NCBI RefSeq assembly: GCF_000473325.1
Contig: NZ_AXBI01000020.1
Span: 500,458-564,457, forward strand
Length of the DNA: 64,000 nt
Source: Leisingera caerulea DSM 24564
GTDB taxonomy: Bacteria > Pseudomonadota > Alphaproteobacteria > Rhodobacterales > Rhodobacteraceae
Direction of reading: 5' to 3'
The notes below the pieces were generated by a model. That model made no database searches and was not told where the DNA came from. It saw only the letters and a program-made list of their open reading frames with translations. How positions within the stretch are numbered: the first letter of the stretch is position 1; each line of letters begins with the position of its first letter. Made by a program: the position numbers and the translations under genes. This document shows positions 8,429 to 16,434 of this stretch, piece by piece.

Positions 8429-8875
8429 TCAGCCTTCCTTGGTTTCGCGGCCTTCGTCCACCACAGCGCTGGTCCACAGCTCGCGGCCGTCGCCGATGAT
8501 GCCCTCGGTCGGGTCAACGCCGGTGAAGCCGATGATGGCGCCGCGGATGAAGTCGGCCGGGCGCAGGTTCAGGCTGCGCATCTCCGCCACGATCTCCTGA
8601 TGCATGCGTTCCGGGATCCAGACGATGACCTTGCGCCAGGCGATGCCGGTCGTGCCGGTCAGCTTCTGCACGCGCGCCGAGCTGCGCTGCGCGGCATCCA
8701 CCGCGGCCTCGAAGGCATCGTGCTGCCCCTCGGCGTGCGCCTTCAGGATGGCGGCCAGAACGACCCGCACCAGCTTACTGCGGTTCGGGTTCTTCCTTGT
8801 GAGCTCATCGCTCATCGCGTCGGTCATCTTCACATTGACCGAGCGCAGCTTCTCCGCTTCGCCACGAGTGCTCAT
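8429..8875 (-). CDS. Tandem ribbon-helix-helix DNA-binding protein
   Basis: 148 aa from ATG 8875 (AGGAG at ideal spacing). Two ribbon-helix-helix-like units are visible: VNVKMTDAMSDELTRKN...SKLVRVVLAAIL (residues about 12-45) and KVIVWIPERMHQEIVAEM...RPADFIRGAI (about 80-115), so one chain could form a complete RHH fold without dimerising. Such proteins are transcription repressors or relaxosome accessory proteins (NikA/MobC type). It heads the operon with the PBP1A gene and is divergent from the helicase gene. A CCCCAATGGGG palindrome at 8931-8941 in its own promoter region is a candidate autoregulatory operator. Regulator versus relaxosome role cannot be decided here. Confidence 0.65.
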   Translation of the reverse strand: MSTRGEAEKLRSVNVKMTDAMSDELTRKNPNRSKLVRVVLAAILKAHAEGQHDAFEAAVDAAQRSSARVQKLTGTTGIAWRKVIVWIPERMHQEIVAEMRSLNLRPADFIRGAIIGFTGVDPTEGIIGDGRELWTSAVVDEGRETKEG

Positions 8876-8930
8876 CGGGATCTCCTTTATCAATCTTCGG
8901 GGCTGGACCCTCTGTATTCCTTGAATCTAT

Positions 8931-8941
8931 CCCCAATGGGG
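8931..8941. promoter_or_regulatory. Candidate RHH operator palindrome
   Basis: CCCCAATGGGG is a palindrome around a central base, located 56-66 bases upstream of the ribbon-helix-helix gene start and just upstream of a possible minus-strand -10 (TAGATT, 8927-8922). Assignment to that protein is inferred from position. Confidence 0.35.
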
Positions 8942-8958
8942 TCGTGCCGCACTTTAGT

Positions 8959-8966
8959 TTTTCGCA
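8959..8966 (+). promoter_or_regulatory. TTTTCGCA box in the divergent RHH-helicase region
   Basis: TTTTTCGCA at 8958-8966, 53 bases before a second copy at 9012 in the same orientation. No convincing -10 hexamer follows it, so it may act as an upstream operator. Confidence 0.4.
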
Positions 8967-9003
8967 TTTTGGGCTTGGTCTTGTCGGGAATATGGGGAAA
9001 ACC

Positions 9004-9034
9004 TTGAGCGATTTTCGCAAATCCCCTGTAGAAT
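9004..9034 (+). promoter_or_regulatory. Box promoter for the helicase gene
   Basis: TTTTCGCA (9012-9019) is followed after 9 bases by TAGAAT (9029-9034), the best -10 match of the set. TTGAGC (9004-9009) could serve as a -35 with a 19-base spacer, placing the box inside the spacer. ATG 9059 lies 25 bases downstream. Confidence 0.55.
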
Positions 9035-9058
9035 CAGGCAAACGAGCTGGAGTAGGGC

Positions 9059-11779
9059 ATGTCCAACGACGCCATAGAATATCTGCGGTCCCTTTCTGAC
9101 GAGCAGAGCGCCGCGGCGCTGAAGACCGATGATCCGGTCATGATCATCGCCTGCGCAGGTTCCGGGAAGACCAGGACCCTCATCGGGCGGTTCATCCACC
9201 TGATGATGCCGCAGTCGATGGGCGGCCTCGGGGCTGACCCGAACTCGATCATGATGGTGACCTTCACCAACAAGGCCGCAAAGGAGATGCGTGAGCGTAT
9301 CAAGCCGATCATCGGCGCCCTGCAGGCGATGAACCCGCGGATCACAGGGGAGCCCTGGATCGGCACCTTCCATGGATTGTCGCTGCGCATTCTGCGTGTC
9401 GAGGCGGCAAAAGCGGGTCTGGGCCGCAACTTCTCGATCTTCGATGAATCCGATGCAGCGGGCCTTGCCAAGGAGGTCGCTGAGCAGCTGGACCTGGATA
9501 GCTTCGATGTCGATGAGTTCTTCCGGGATCTCGAGACAGCGAAGGCACGGCTTCTGTCGGCGGACCTTTTGTCCAAGAAGGTCTTCGATATCCATATGTC
9601 GAAGCTCGACAGCCCGGTTCTGCCCAAGAACCTCGCCACCTGGGAGAAGATCCTCGGCACATTCCACACCCAGGACTTCCCGCGCGTCTATACCGCCTAT
9701 CAATCCGCGCTCGATGAGCAGAACGCGGTCGACTTCTCGGATCTGATGAACCGGGTGACCAAACTGTTCCAGGAAAACGAAGAGGTGCGCAACTCCTGGC
9801 GCTCGACGTTCCGCCACTTCATGGTGGATGAGGTCCAGGACACCAACCGCGCGCAGGTCGCCTGGCTTGATGCCCTGACCGATGGCGGCCGCGAGATGGT
9901 GATGCCGGAAGGCGCCTACGAGAATGAGTTCGCCAATGCCGGAGACGGCATGCATGAAGTGAACGGCTTCCGCATCCGCCAGTTCCCGCGGCCGACGGTG
10001 GCATTCGTGGGGGATGATGACCAGTCCATCTACGCATTCCGGGGATCAGATCCCTCGATCATGCGGCTCCTGACCGACCGGTACCCGGGTCTCGATGTGA
10101 AGTTCATGCGCCAGTCGTACCGCTGCCAGCCCGCCATCCTGGATGTGGCCAACACGCTGGTGCGCAACAATGCCGGACGCTATGACAAGGTGATCAAGGC
10201 GGCCGATGAAACCCGCCCGCGCGCTCCGGTATACGTGGAAGAGCATCAGCGCCCGGAGGATGAAATCCGCCGCCTGGCAGCTGAGGCGCAGAACCATATC
10301 GCCTCCGGCGAAGACCCCTCCCAATTCGCCATCCTGACCCGGACCCGGGATCTGGCCAAGGCGGTTGCCAAGGAGCTGCGTGCCGCCGGCCTGCCGGTCA
10401 CAGAGGGCAAGGCGTCCGATATTCGCAAAACGGCAGAGGTCCGGGATGCGATGGCTTTCGCGGGCTTCATCACGAACCCGGATGCCGAGGTATTCCTGCG
10501 CCGCATCATCAACAAGCCGGCGCGCGGGCTTGGCCCGACATCGACCGGGCGCGTGAACGCGAATGCGCGAAAAAAGAACGTGTCGTTCATCGAGGAACTG
10601 CGTTCGATCATGAATGACCGGATCGAGATCCCGGAAGACGGGGAGGGGTACAAACCTGCCTTCGTGAAGAAGCTGAAGGAGTTCGGCTTCCTGGTCGGCC
10701 AGATGCGCAGCGACGCGCATGCGGCCCCCAATGCGGGCGAGGCAATCCGTGCCATCCTTGAGCGCTCGGGCTATCTGCCGAACATGCGCCGGGATGCGCT
10801 GCGCTCGGCGGGCTTGAAGGACGTCGACTTCGACAATCTGCCGCCGCGCGAATTCCTGACCGCGCTGATCCGGGAAACCTCCTCCAAGCGTGAGCAGGTG
10901 GGCGAGGACATCAGCTCGGAGGATCTTGCTGACCGGGCTGGGCAGCTGTCCGAAGCCTCCCGCCGGATTGGCAACATCGCCCTGCTCCTCGAGCAGGCCG
11001 AGCCGCATGCGAGCCTGGAAGCCTTCATGCAGGAGGCAACGCTGGAGATGGACCAAAGCGAGCAGGCCGCCGGTATCCAGGTGATGACCGTGCATGCCTC
11101 CAAGGGTCTGGAATTCTCAAAAGTCCGGCTGCCGTTTTGGATGGAAGGGATCTTCCCGCATGGGCGCGCGCTGGAAGAAGGGGATGCGGCGATCGAAGAA
11201 GAGCGCCGCCTGGCCTATGTGGCCTTGACCCGTGCGATCGACGATGTCCGGATTTCGCGCTCCTGGAAAATCTATGGCTGCCCGTTCATCCGGGGGCGCA
11301 CTGACCGGCCGTCGCGTTTCATCGACGAGATGCGGCTCAGCCCCAACAATGCGTTCAAGATGACGTCCATCAAGGGCGCCAACAACGCGGTCTACAAGGT
11401 CGGCCCCGTCAAGCCGGTGTCGCGCCCGGCAGCTCAGAAGGCCCCGGCCGCCACAAGCGGGAATGATGCGCTGAAGCTGCCGCCCCGCCAGGAGCTGGCC
11501 GGACTTCTTGGCACGCGCAGCCCGGCTGCGCCCGCACCGGCCGCCGCGGTTCAGGACAGCTTTTTCGATCAGGGTTTCGCGCCCGAGCAGATGCTGCCTC
11601 CCGAACGCGCGCTTCCGGAAGATCCGGACGACCGCCCCTTCGCACCGGTGAGCGAAGAGGAGTTCGCGCAGATGCAGCAGGGGGAGCCCGACTATGGGGA
11701 CATGGTGCCCGACTACGATTGGGAGCCCCCTTTCCATGAAGATCCTCGGGACAACCCCGACTTTGAACCTTCCATGTAA
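9059..11779 (+). CDS. UvrD/Rep-type superfamily 1 DNA helicase
   Basis: 906 aa. SF1A motifs in order: Walker A ACAGSGKTRT (residues 31-40), the VTFTNKAAKEMRER motif Ia block, VDEVQDTN (motif II), FVGDDDQSIYAFRG (motif III), RQSYRC (motif IV), VMTVHASKGLEF (motif V) and RLAYVALTRAI (motif VI). All catalytic residues appear intact. It would unwind DNA 3'-5' using ATP. The 180-residue C-terminal tail is Pro/Ala/Asp-rich and low in complexity, unlike chromosomal UvrD. It heads a DNA-processing unit with the LPD7-like gene 21 bases downstream, so it may help conjugative strand processing or plasmid repair. Confidence 0.92.
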   Translation: MSNDAIEYLRSLSDEQSAAALKTDDPVMIIACAGSGKTRTLIGRFIHLMMPQSMGGLGADPNSIMMVTFTNKAAKEMRERIKPIIGALQAMNPRITGEPWIGTFHGLSLRILRVEAAKAGLGRNFSIFDESDAAGLAKEVAEQLDLDSFDVDEFFRDLETAKARLLSADLLSKKVFDIHMSKLDSPVLPKNLATWEKILGTFHTQDFPRVYTAYQSALDEQNAVDFSDLMNRVTKLFQENEEVRNSWRSTFRHFMVDEVQDTNRAQVAWLDALTDGGREMVMPEGAYENEFANAGDGMHEVNGFRIRQFPRPTVAFVGDDDQSIYAFRGSDPSIMRLLTDRYPGLDVKFMRQSYRCQPAILDVANTLVRNNAGRYDKVIKAADETRPRAPVYVEEHQRPEDEIRRLAAEAQNHIASGEDPSQFAILTRTRDLAKAVAKELRAAGLPVTEGKASDIRKTAEVRDAMAFAGFITNPDAEVFLRRIINKPARGLGPTSTGRVNANARKKNVSFIEELRSIMNDRIEIPEDGEGYKPAFVKKLKEFGFLVGQMRSDAHAAPNAGEAIRAILERSGYLPNMRRDALRSAGLKDVDFDNLPPREFLTALIRETSSKREQVGEDISSEDLADRAGQLSEASRRIGNIALLLEQAEPHASLEAFMQEATLEMDQSEQAAGIQVMTVHASKGLEFSKVRLPFWMEGIFPHGRALEEGDAAIEEERRLAYVALTRAIDDVRISRSWKIYGCPFIRGRTDRPSRFIDEMRLSPNNAFKMTSIKGANNAVYKVGPVKPVSRPAAQKAPAATSGNDALKLPPRQELAGLLGTRSPAAPAPAAAVQDSFFDQGFAPEQMLPPERALPEDPDDRPFAPVSEEEFAQMQQGEPDYGDMVPDYDWEPPFHEDPRDNPDFEPSM

Positions 11780-11800
11780 AGACCACTGGAGACAGAGATC

Positions 11801-14074
11801 ATGAGCCAACTTTTTAAAATGATGCCCAAATCGAATGAAGCGGTCCTGGACGAGCAGTTTGAGGCCCAGTCAGCTGGAAACGAGTGGGACAAGATCAACC
11901 AGGAACTCGAAGCTGAGAAAACTCAGGCAGACGCGGATGCCTGGGATCAGATCAACCAGGATCTTGAAGCAAAGGCGGCCGGTGCTGATGCCTGGGACTG
12001 GAGCGAACAGGACATGGCGAAGGCGCCGAAGGTGCCGTTCCGGCTGCGCTCGGCCGACGGCAGCGACATTCCGGCGTTCCCGCGTGAGGAGGCGCTGGCC
12101 AGGCTGCACGCAATGAGCCCCGATCACGCTGCTGAGGTTCTGGAAATCTCGCGCCGCGCTGCCAAGGCGGCCATGCATGAAGCCATTCTGTCCAGCAGCG
12201 AGAAGGTGCCGCATGACACGCGGCGCGATTTCGTTGCCAATGTTGAGGGCGCCCTGATGGCCGCGCATCTGGCTTCAGCGCGGGGCATCCGGTTTGTTCC
12301 GGCGCCGGAGATCAATCTCGAGGTTCATGGAATCCGGATGGACACTCTTCTTCAGTCCGCCTGGGAGAAGGCTTCCGTGCGCCATGAGGCAGAAGAAAAA
12401 AGGAAAGAAGCGCCGCAGGCCCGCGCCGTGCCGGCGAACACATCCCCTTCCCAGGAAGAAGAAAAAGAGAAAAAAGAAGCGCCGCAGGCATCAGGCCAGG
12501 AACCCGAAAACGGCGACTTGGAAAACAAAAAACCTGCACAAGATACCCTTGACCCGACTGTGAGTGGCTATCGTCTGGAAATGCCAGCCCAGGACGGTGA
12601 GCAGGTTATCAAGGCAGGGGATGTCGTACCGGCCCTGAAAGCGCTGACCGCAGAAGTGAAAGCGGAACTCGATGCCCGGCGCAAGGCGTTCATCCGCGCG
12701 GCAGTCGCCGCCGCATTTAAGGAGAGCGGTGTAGAAAACCCCAGCGATGCCGATGTCGAACGCCTGACCAAGACGATGAACCTGGCGTACCTGGCGACCC
12801 GTGTGGCACGCGCGAAGCTCGGTCATGACGAGACCAGCCCGGTCCGCGCCCGGATCGAAGGCTCGCCGGTTCTGGATGAGGTGCTCGCCCAGGAGTTGGC
12901 GCGCGAAGTACCGGCGCCCTCTGCCGAGGCAGAGAGCGCTGCACCCTTGCCGGTGGCGGCGACATCGCCCTCCGAACAGGCTGAAGCGGAACTGATGACC
13001 GGCGCCAGCGGTGGGTTTGGCGTGATCGAAAATGGCGATCCCGAACCGGAGATCCCCATGGAGCACGAACTGTCGGTTGCGGATCACATGGAACGGCTGG
13101 GCTTTCCGAAGCGGCCGAAGTCGTGGCCTGTGGTCATGGCCTGGCCGATGCAGCCTGATTTCGACATGCTGATCAAAAGCAAAGCCTCCCGTGAAGCGCA
13201 GGAAGAATATCTGCGCGGGATGCGGGAGATGCAGGCCAGGATGCTGCAGCGGGCCGAGGAGATCAACGAATACATCCTCAAGCACAATGACCCCCGCATT
13301 CCGCGCGGCTCCCTGGTGAACCGGAAACTCGGCATCCCGACCTGGTCTGATTATGGCGCGCGCCGCCATCTGAAGCGCTCGTCGGACGATCTCCACTACG
13401 GCATCCGCTGGGCCAGCCTGCTGGACGACAAGACAACCCGTCAGGCATCCAACCTGGTGCGCGCCTGGGCCCACAATACCGCCACAACCAACGATGGCGG
13501 GGTCGTGGTTGCTCACCGCGATGCAATCCGGTTCAAGGAAATCACCCCGCAATCGGTCCAGCTCGCAATCCAGGAAAGCATGGCGCGCGGCTGGAGCACG
13601 ATGAAGATGAAGGGGGACCGCAAATTTGCCATGGCGGCCATCGAAGCCGCAAAGCAGGCGAACGTGCAGGCGGAGATCATCGAGTTCTACGGCCCGTGGA
13701 ACCTCTACAAGCGGCGCCACACCGTCATGCCGACGCCGCCGGGGGCCACGAATGCGCAGCCGCGGGTGGAAACGCAGAACGTGGGGGCCGCGCCGACCGA
13801 TGCGAACGCACGCAAGCCGCTGACCGACAGCGAAGTGCAGCAGGACATCGAGGAGGCCGCAGCAGAAAAGATCACCCTGGCGCAGAAGGAGAAATCCATT
13901 AGGGAACTGGGAAATCTGGGCAAGAAAAAGGGTGCCGAACCTGATCCGTCCAGCATGGAAGTGATCCAGGCTGACGAAGATGTGCCGATCGAATGGGATC
14001 TGACTCCCGAAGGCGGCCAGGACGACCCCTTCGCCGCGCCCAAGCCCGCAATGGCGGGTCCGGGAATGGCCTGA
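11801..14074 (+). CDS. Large polyvalent-type protein with LPD7-like domain and N-terminal repeats
   Basis: 757 aa. Residues about 25-70 contain three imperfect repeats around NEWDKINQELEAE, DAWDQINQDLEAK and DAWDWSEQDM. A long charged, low-complexity linker (about 195-250, EEEKEKK-rich) follows, then a helical middle domain. Residues about 560-645 resemble the LPD7 module found in relaxases and polyvalent proteins of mobile elements: a strand with VVAHRDAIRF, an SVQLAIQESMARGWSTMKMKG segment, then KFAMAAIEAAKQANVQ. LPD7 is usually fused to conjugative relaxases, but no relaxase HUH or tyrosine motif is visible. It follows the helicase gene closely. Function is unknown; it may be injected with, or act on, transferred DNA. 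Confidence 0.6.
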   Translation: MSQLFKMMPKSNEAVLDEQFEAQSAGNEWDKINQELEAEKTQADADAWDQINQDLEAKAAGADAWDWSEQDMAKAPKVPFRLRSADGSDIPAFPREEALARLHAMSPDHAAEVLEISRRAAKAAMHEAILSSSEKVPHDTRRDFVANVEGALMAAHLASARGIRFVPAPEINLEVHGIRMDTLLQSAWEKASVRHEAEEKRKEAPQARAVPANTSPSQEEEKEKKEAPQASGQEPENGDLENKKPAQDTLDPTVSGYRLEMPAQDGEQVIKAGDVVPALKALTAEVKAELDARRKAFIRAAVAAAFKESGVENPSDADVERLTKTMNLAYLATRVARAKLGHDETSPVRARIEGSPVLDEVLAQELAREVPAPSAEAESAAPLPVAATSPSEQAEAELMTGASGGFGVIENGDPEPEIPMEHELSVADHMERLGFPKRPKSWPVVMAWPMQPDFDMLIKSKASREAQEEYLRGMREMQARMLQRAEEINEYILKHNDPRIPRGSLVNRKLGIPTWSDYGARRHLKRSSDDLHYGIRWASLLDDKTTRQASNLVRAWAHNTATTNDGGVVVAHRDAIRFKEITPQSVQLAIQESMARGWSTMKMKGDRKFAMAAIEAAKQANVQAEIIEFYGPWNLYKRRHTVMPTPPGATNAQPRVETQNVGAAPTDANARKPLTDSEVQQDIEEAAAEKITLAQKEKSIRELGNLGKKKGAEPDPSSMEVIQADEDVPIEWDLTPEGGQDDPFAAPKPAMAGPGMA

Positions 14075-14079
14075 TGAGG

Positions 14080-14117
14080 AGGCGTTTCCCGTTTTCACGG
14101 GAGACGCCTAATCTTTT
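14080..14117 (+). terminator. Rho-independent terminator
   Basis: Twelve-base arms at 14080-14091 and 14098-14109 with one G-T pair, followed by ATCTTTTT. Ends the helicase-LPD7 unit. Confidence 0.75.
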
Positions 14118-14152
14118 TCGATGAGCAGACCAGTGAAGTTCCGGAAAACACG

Positions 14153-15391
14153 ATGAAAATACACACCAAGGCACTCCTGGACACCTGCGGCTTTGCTTGC
14201 AAGAGCCTGGCCGGCGAACCGGAAACGGGGGGCTATGCCGAGCTGGATGCGCGCGCGGTGTTCATAACGGAAGACAGCGTTGAACGCGCCCGTGCGGCCC
14301 AGGCCGGCCTGGCGCCGTTTGACCCCTCCCGCCTGCCGTCCTTGCGGTATGGCGACATCCTCATATCGCGCGCCCGGCCTGACGGCCAAAAAGAAGGGCT
14401 GCACATACCCGCGGGCCGGGATGCCGGTCTCGTGGTTCCGGTCACCGGGAGTGATGGCTTTGAGCGCCAGATTCCCTTCACCGGCCGCCATATGCTCAGC
14501 GCCCGCCAGCAGCTGCTGGCGATGGGGCCGCGCGGACGTCAGCTGAATGCGGATCAGCGGACTATCCTGGAGGGTATTCAGGGTGTGTTCGAGATCGTCG
14601 CAGCAAAAGCGGATCCCGCTGTTTTCAGCGAGGAGCTGATCGGTCAGGCGTTCATGTGCTCCCTGCTGGATCACGCCGGACGTATCGGTACATCGATTTC
14701 CGATGCGGATTTCGGGCGCAAGGCGCGGGCTGATATGATCCGCGCGCAGATCACCCGGGTGCGGCCGGATCATCCCGACGGGCTGTCGGCCGCCGCGGCC
14801 GCAGATCTGGACGAGGTTTTCCAGGACATCGGCATCCGGACCGCGGCGCAGTCCGGGGGTGAGATCCGGTCGATCGGCGGAATGGAGGTCACGGATGAAG
14901 CGCTGCGCGGCATGATCATGTCCAACGAGAGGCTCAGCCGGGAAGTCTTTGGCGCTCTGACCGCAACACCGCTCTCCCGCCTGGGCGCGGCCGCGGTCAG
15001 CTCCATGGAGTATGACCTCCTTGCCGATGAGCTGTCCGACCGGGCCCTCACTGGCCAATGGGTCGATCGCGCGCAGCGGCGCGCGCAGGAAATTACCGGC
15101 GAGCAGATGCCGGGGTATACGTTCGAGATGAAGATGTTCTCGGTGGATGGGATCGACATCCTGGCGATCCGGGATTCAGTCGGCTCCGCTTCCGGGCAGG
15201 CTTTCGTCTACTCCTGGCCTACCGCGGACCGGATCCCGCTGGCAGAGATCGGGAACGAGACCGTCCTGAATATCTCACCTGAAGAGATCCCGGGCGAAGA
15301 GGAGGTCAAGCGTTTGCAGGGCATCCTGGACTCCCTGATCGGCGACCAGGCTCTTGAAGCCGCGCATGGACGGGCCATCCGGATGGCCTGA
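14153..15391 (+). CDS. Hypothetical cytoplasmic protein
   Basis: 412 aa from ATG 14153, preceded by CCGGAA. There is no signal peptide or membrane segment. The first third holds a beta-rich part with ARPDGQKEGLHIPAGRDAG; the middle is helical and the C-terminus mixed, including YTFEMKMFSVDGIDILAIRD. No motif that I recognise. Convergent with the DnaA-domain gene; a shared hairpin separates the two. Confidence 0.6.
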   Translation: MKIHTKALLDTCGFACKSLAGEPETGGYAELDARAVFITEDSVERARAAQAGLAPFDPSRLPSLRYGDILISRARPDGQKEGLHIPAGRDAGLVVPVTGSDGFERQIPFTGRHMLSARQQLLAMGPRGRQLNADQRTILEGIQGVFEIVAAKADPAVFSEELIGQAFMCSLLDHAGRIGTSISDADFGRKARADMIRAQITRVRPDHPDGLSAAAAADLDEVFQDIGIRTAAQSGGEIRSIGGMEVTDEALRGMIMSNERLSREVFGALTATPLSRLGAAAVSSMEYDLLADELSDRALTGQWVDRAQRRAQEITGEQMPGYTFEMKMFSVDGIDILAIRDSVGSASGQAFVYSWPTADRIPLAEIGNETVLNISPEEIPGEEEVKRLQGILDSLIGDQALEAAHGRAIRMA

Positions 15392-15413
15392 TGCGCCGCC
15401 AGCGCAAGAAGAT

Positions 15414-15440
15414 GCGCCCGCCACGGAGTGACGGGTGCTT
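15414..15440. terminator. Bidirectional hairpin between convergent genes
   Basis: GCGCCCGCCA / TGACGGGTGC arms around CGGAG (15414-15438) form an imperfect stem; TTTC follows on the plus strand. It could end transcription from both sides. Confidence 0.5.
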
Positions 15441-15450
15441 TCATCTTCGA

Positions 15451-15458
15451 TTTTCGCA
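15451..15458 (+). promoter_or_regulatory. TTTTCGCA box next to the stop of the DnaA-domain gene
   Basis: On the minus strand the word reads TGCGAAAA 4 bases after the stop codon and before the hairpin, the same arrangement as at 18030 and 39446. Confidence 0.4.
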
Positions 15459-15462
15459 ATAA

Positions 15463-16266
15463 TCAGTGCAGGTGTTTGCTGGCGCGCATCAGCAGGTTGC
15501 GGTTCTGCAGGATGCCAATCGTATCTGCTTTTTCGCAAAGTATGTGGATCGACCGGCTGTAGCCGGCATCCGAGGCGCACTCGTTTTTCACCTTGTTGAT
15601 GGAATTGAGGATCGTGGTGTGGTCCCGGTTCCCGAGATTTTGTCCGATCATCGTCAGGGAGTGCCCGCAAACCGAGCGCATCAGCCAGATCAGCTTGAAC
15701 CGAGCGATCACGATTTCCTTCTTGCGGCTCTCGGAGGCAATCTGATCCATAGGGATCTGCGTGTTCTCGAAGATCAGCGCGGCCAGCGCTTTCATGCAGG
15801 GCGTAGTGCCCGCAGGCTTCAGCTGGCGCTCGTTCTGACGCTGGGCCACGATGCCCAGGGCCTTCAGGTGGATGATAAAGCGGTAGCGGCTGATGGGCCG
15901 GTCCTGGATGCGCATGGTTTCCGCATTGAAGACCTGGTTCAGGATATTCGCGGGGCTCAGATCGGCGTCAATGAGGCCCTTGCGGTGACCGTTCGACAGA
16001 AGCTGGCCAATCCCGAGCGCGTGAACCTCCTTGGCGGTTGTCGCAACGCGCACCAGCGGCGTGCCGTCTTCCAGCTGATGGAAGATCTGGAGCGCCTCCT
16101 TCAGGATCTCCCGGCTGCGGGCCGCGACCGGGTTCGCCGGAGGCGTGCTGTCCTCGAGGGCGCAAGTGATACAATCAGAATTTCGCAAATCAAGAAGTGA
16201 GGTGAGGGACTGGGCGGCCTGGTGATCCTCTGCCGGCATAGCCAGGCGCAATATCTGTGCGTTCAT
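15463..16266 (-). CDS. DnaA domain IV-like DNA-binding protein
   Basis: 267 aa. The C-terminal part (residues about 172-248) carries the DnaA domain IV signature: a basic helix (SRKKEIVIARFKLIW), then MIGQNLGNRDHTTILN, matching the GxRDHTT box-contacting loop of replication initiator DnaA. There is no AAA+ ATPase domain; the N-terminal 170 residues are unrelated and helical, with two CxxC-type cysteines near 32-35. Such truncated DnaA-like proteins can bind DnaA boxes without initiating replication. GAGG precedes the ATG. Perfect or near DnaA boxes occur next to several promoters in the window, so it may be a plasmid regulator or a competitor of host DnaA; that link is inference. Confidence 0.75.
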   Translation of the reverse strand: MNAQILRLAMPAEDHQAAQSLTSLLDLRNSDCITCALEDSTPPANPVAARSREILKEALQIFHQLEDGTPLVRVATTAKEVHALGIGQLLSNGHRKGLIDADLSPANILNQVFNAETMRIQDRPISRYRFIIHLKALGIVAQRQNERQLKPAGTTPCMKALAALIFENTQIPMDQIASESRKKEIVIARFKLIWLMRSVCGHSLTMIGQNLGNRDHTTILNSINKVKNECASDAGYSRSIHILCEKADTIGILQNRNLLMRASKHLH

Positions 16267-16409
16267 CGTTTTCCTCAGTTTTGACAGGCCATTAGCGGCC
16301 CGGCTTGACTAAAAATATTTCCCAGAGGGAGTCGTCCGGAGTTTCGGCCCTCAAGGTGGTGCTTTTGATTTTCGAATTTTACGATTAAGGTCAGCGTGAG
16401 CAAATTAGA

Positions 16410-16417
16410 TTTTCGCA
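16410..16417 (+). promoter_or_regulatory. TTTTCGCA box just before the YqaJ gene
   Basis: TTTTCGCAAA at 16410-16419, 17 bases before ATG 16435. AAGACT (16426-16431) is at the usual distance, but would give a nearly leaderless transcript, so the box may instead be an operator; a TTGATT (16366) further upstream could be part of the promoter. Confidence 0.4.
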
Positions 16418-16434
16418 AACTGGAGAAGACTTGC

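Noticed and set aside
12491-14098. 535-codon minus-strand frame
   Set aside because: Shadow of the LPD7-like gene in GC-rich sequence; low-complexity composition and no ribosome binding site.
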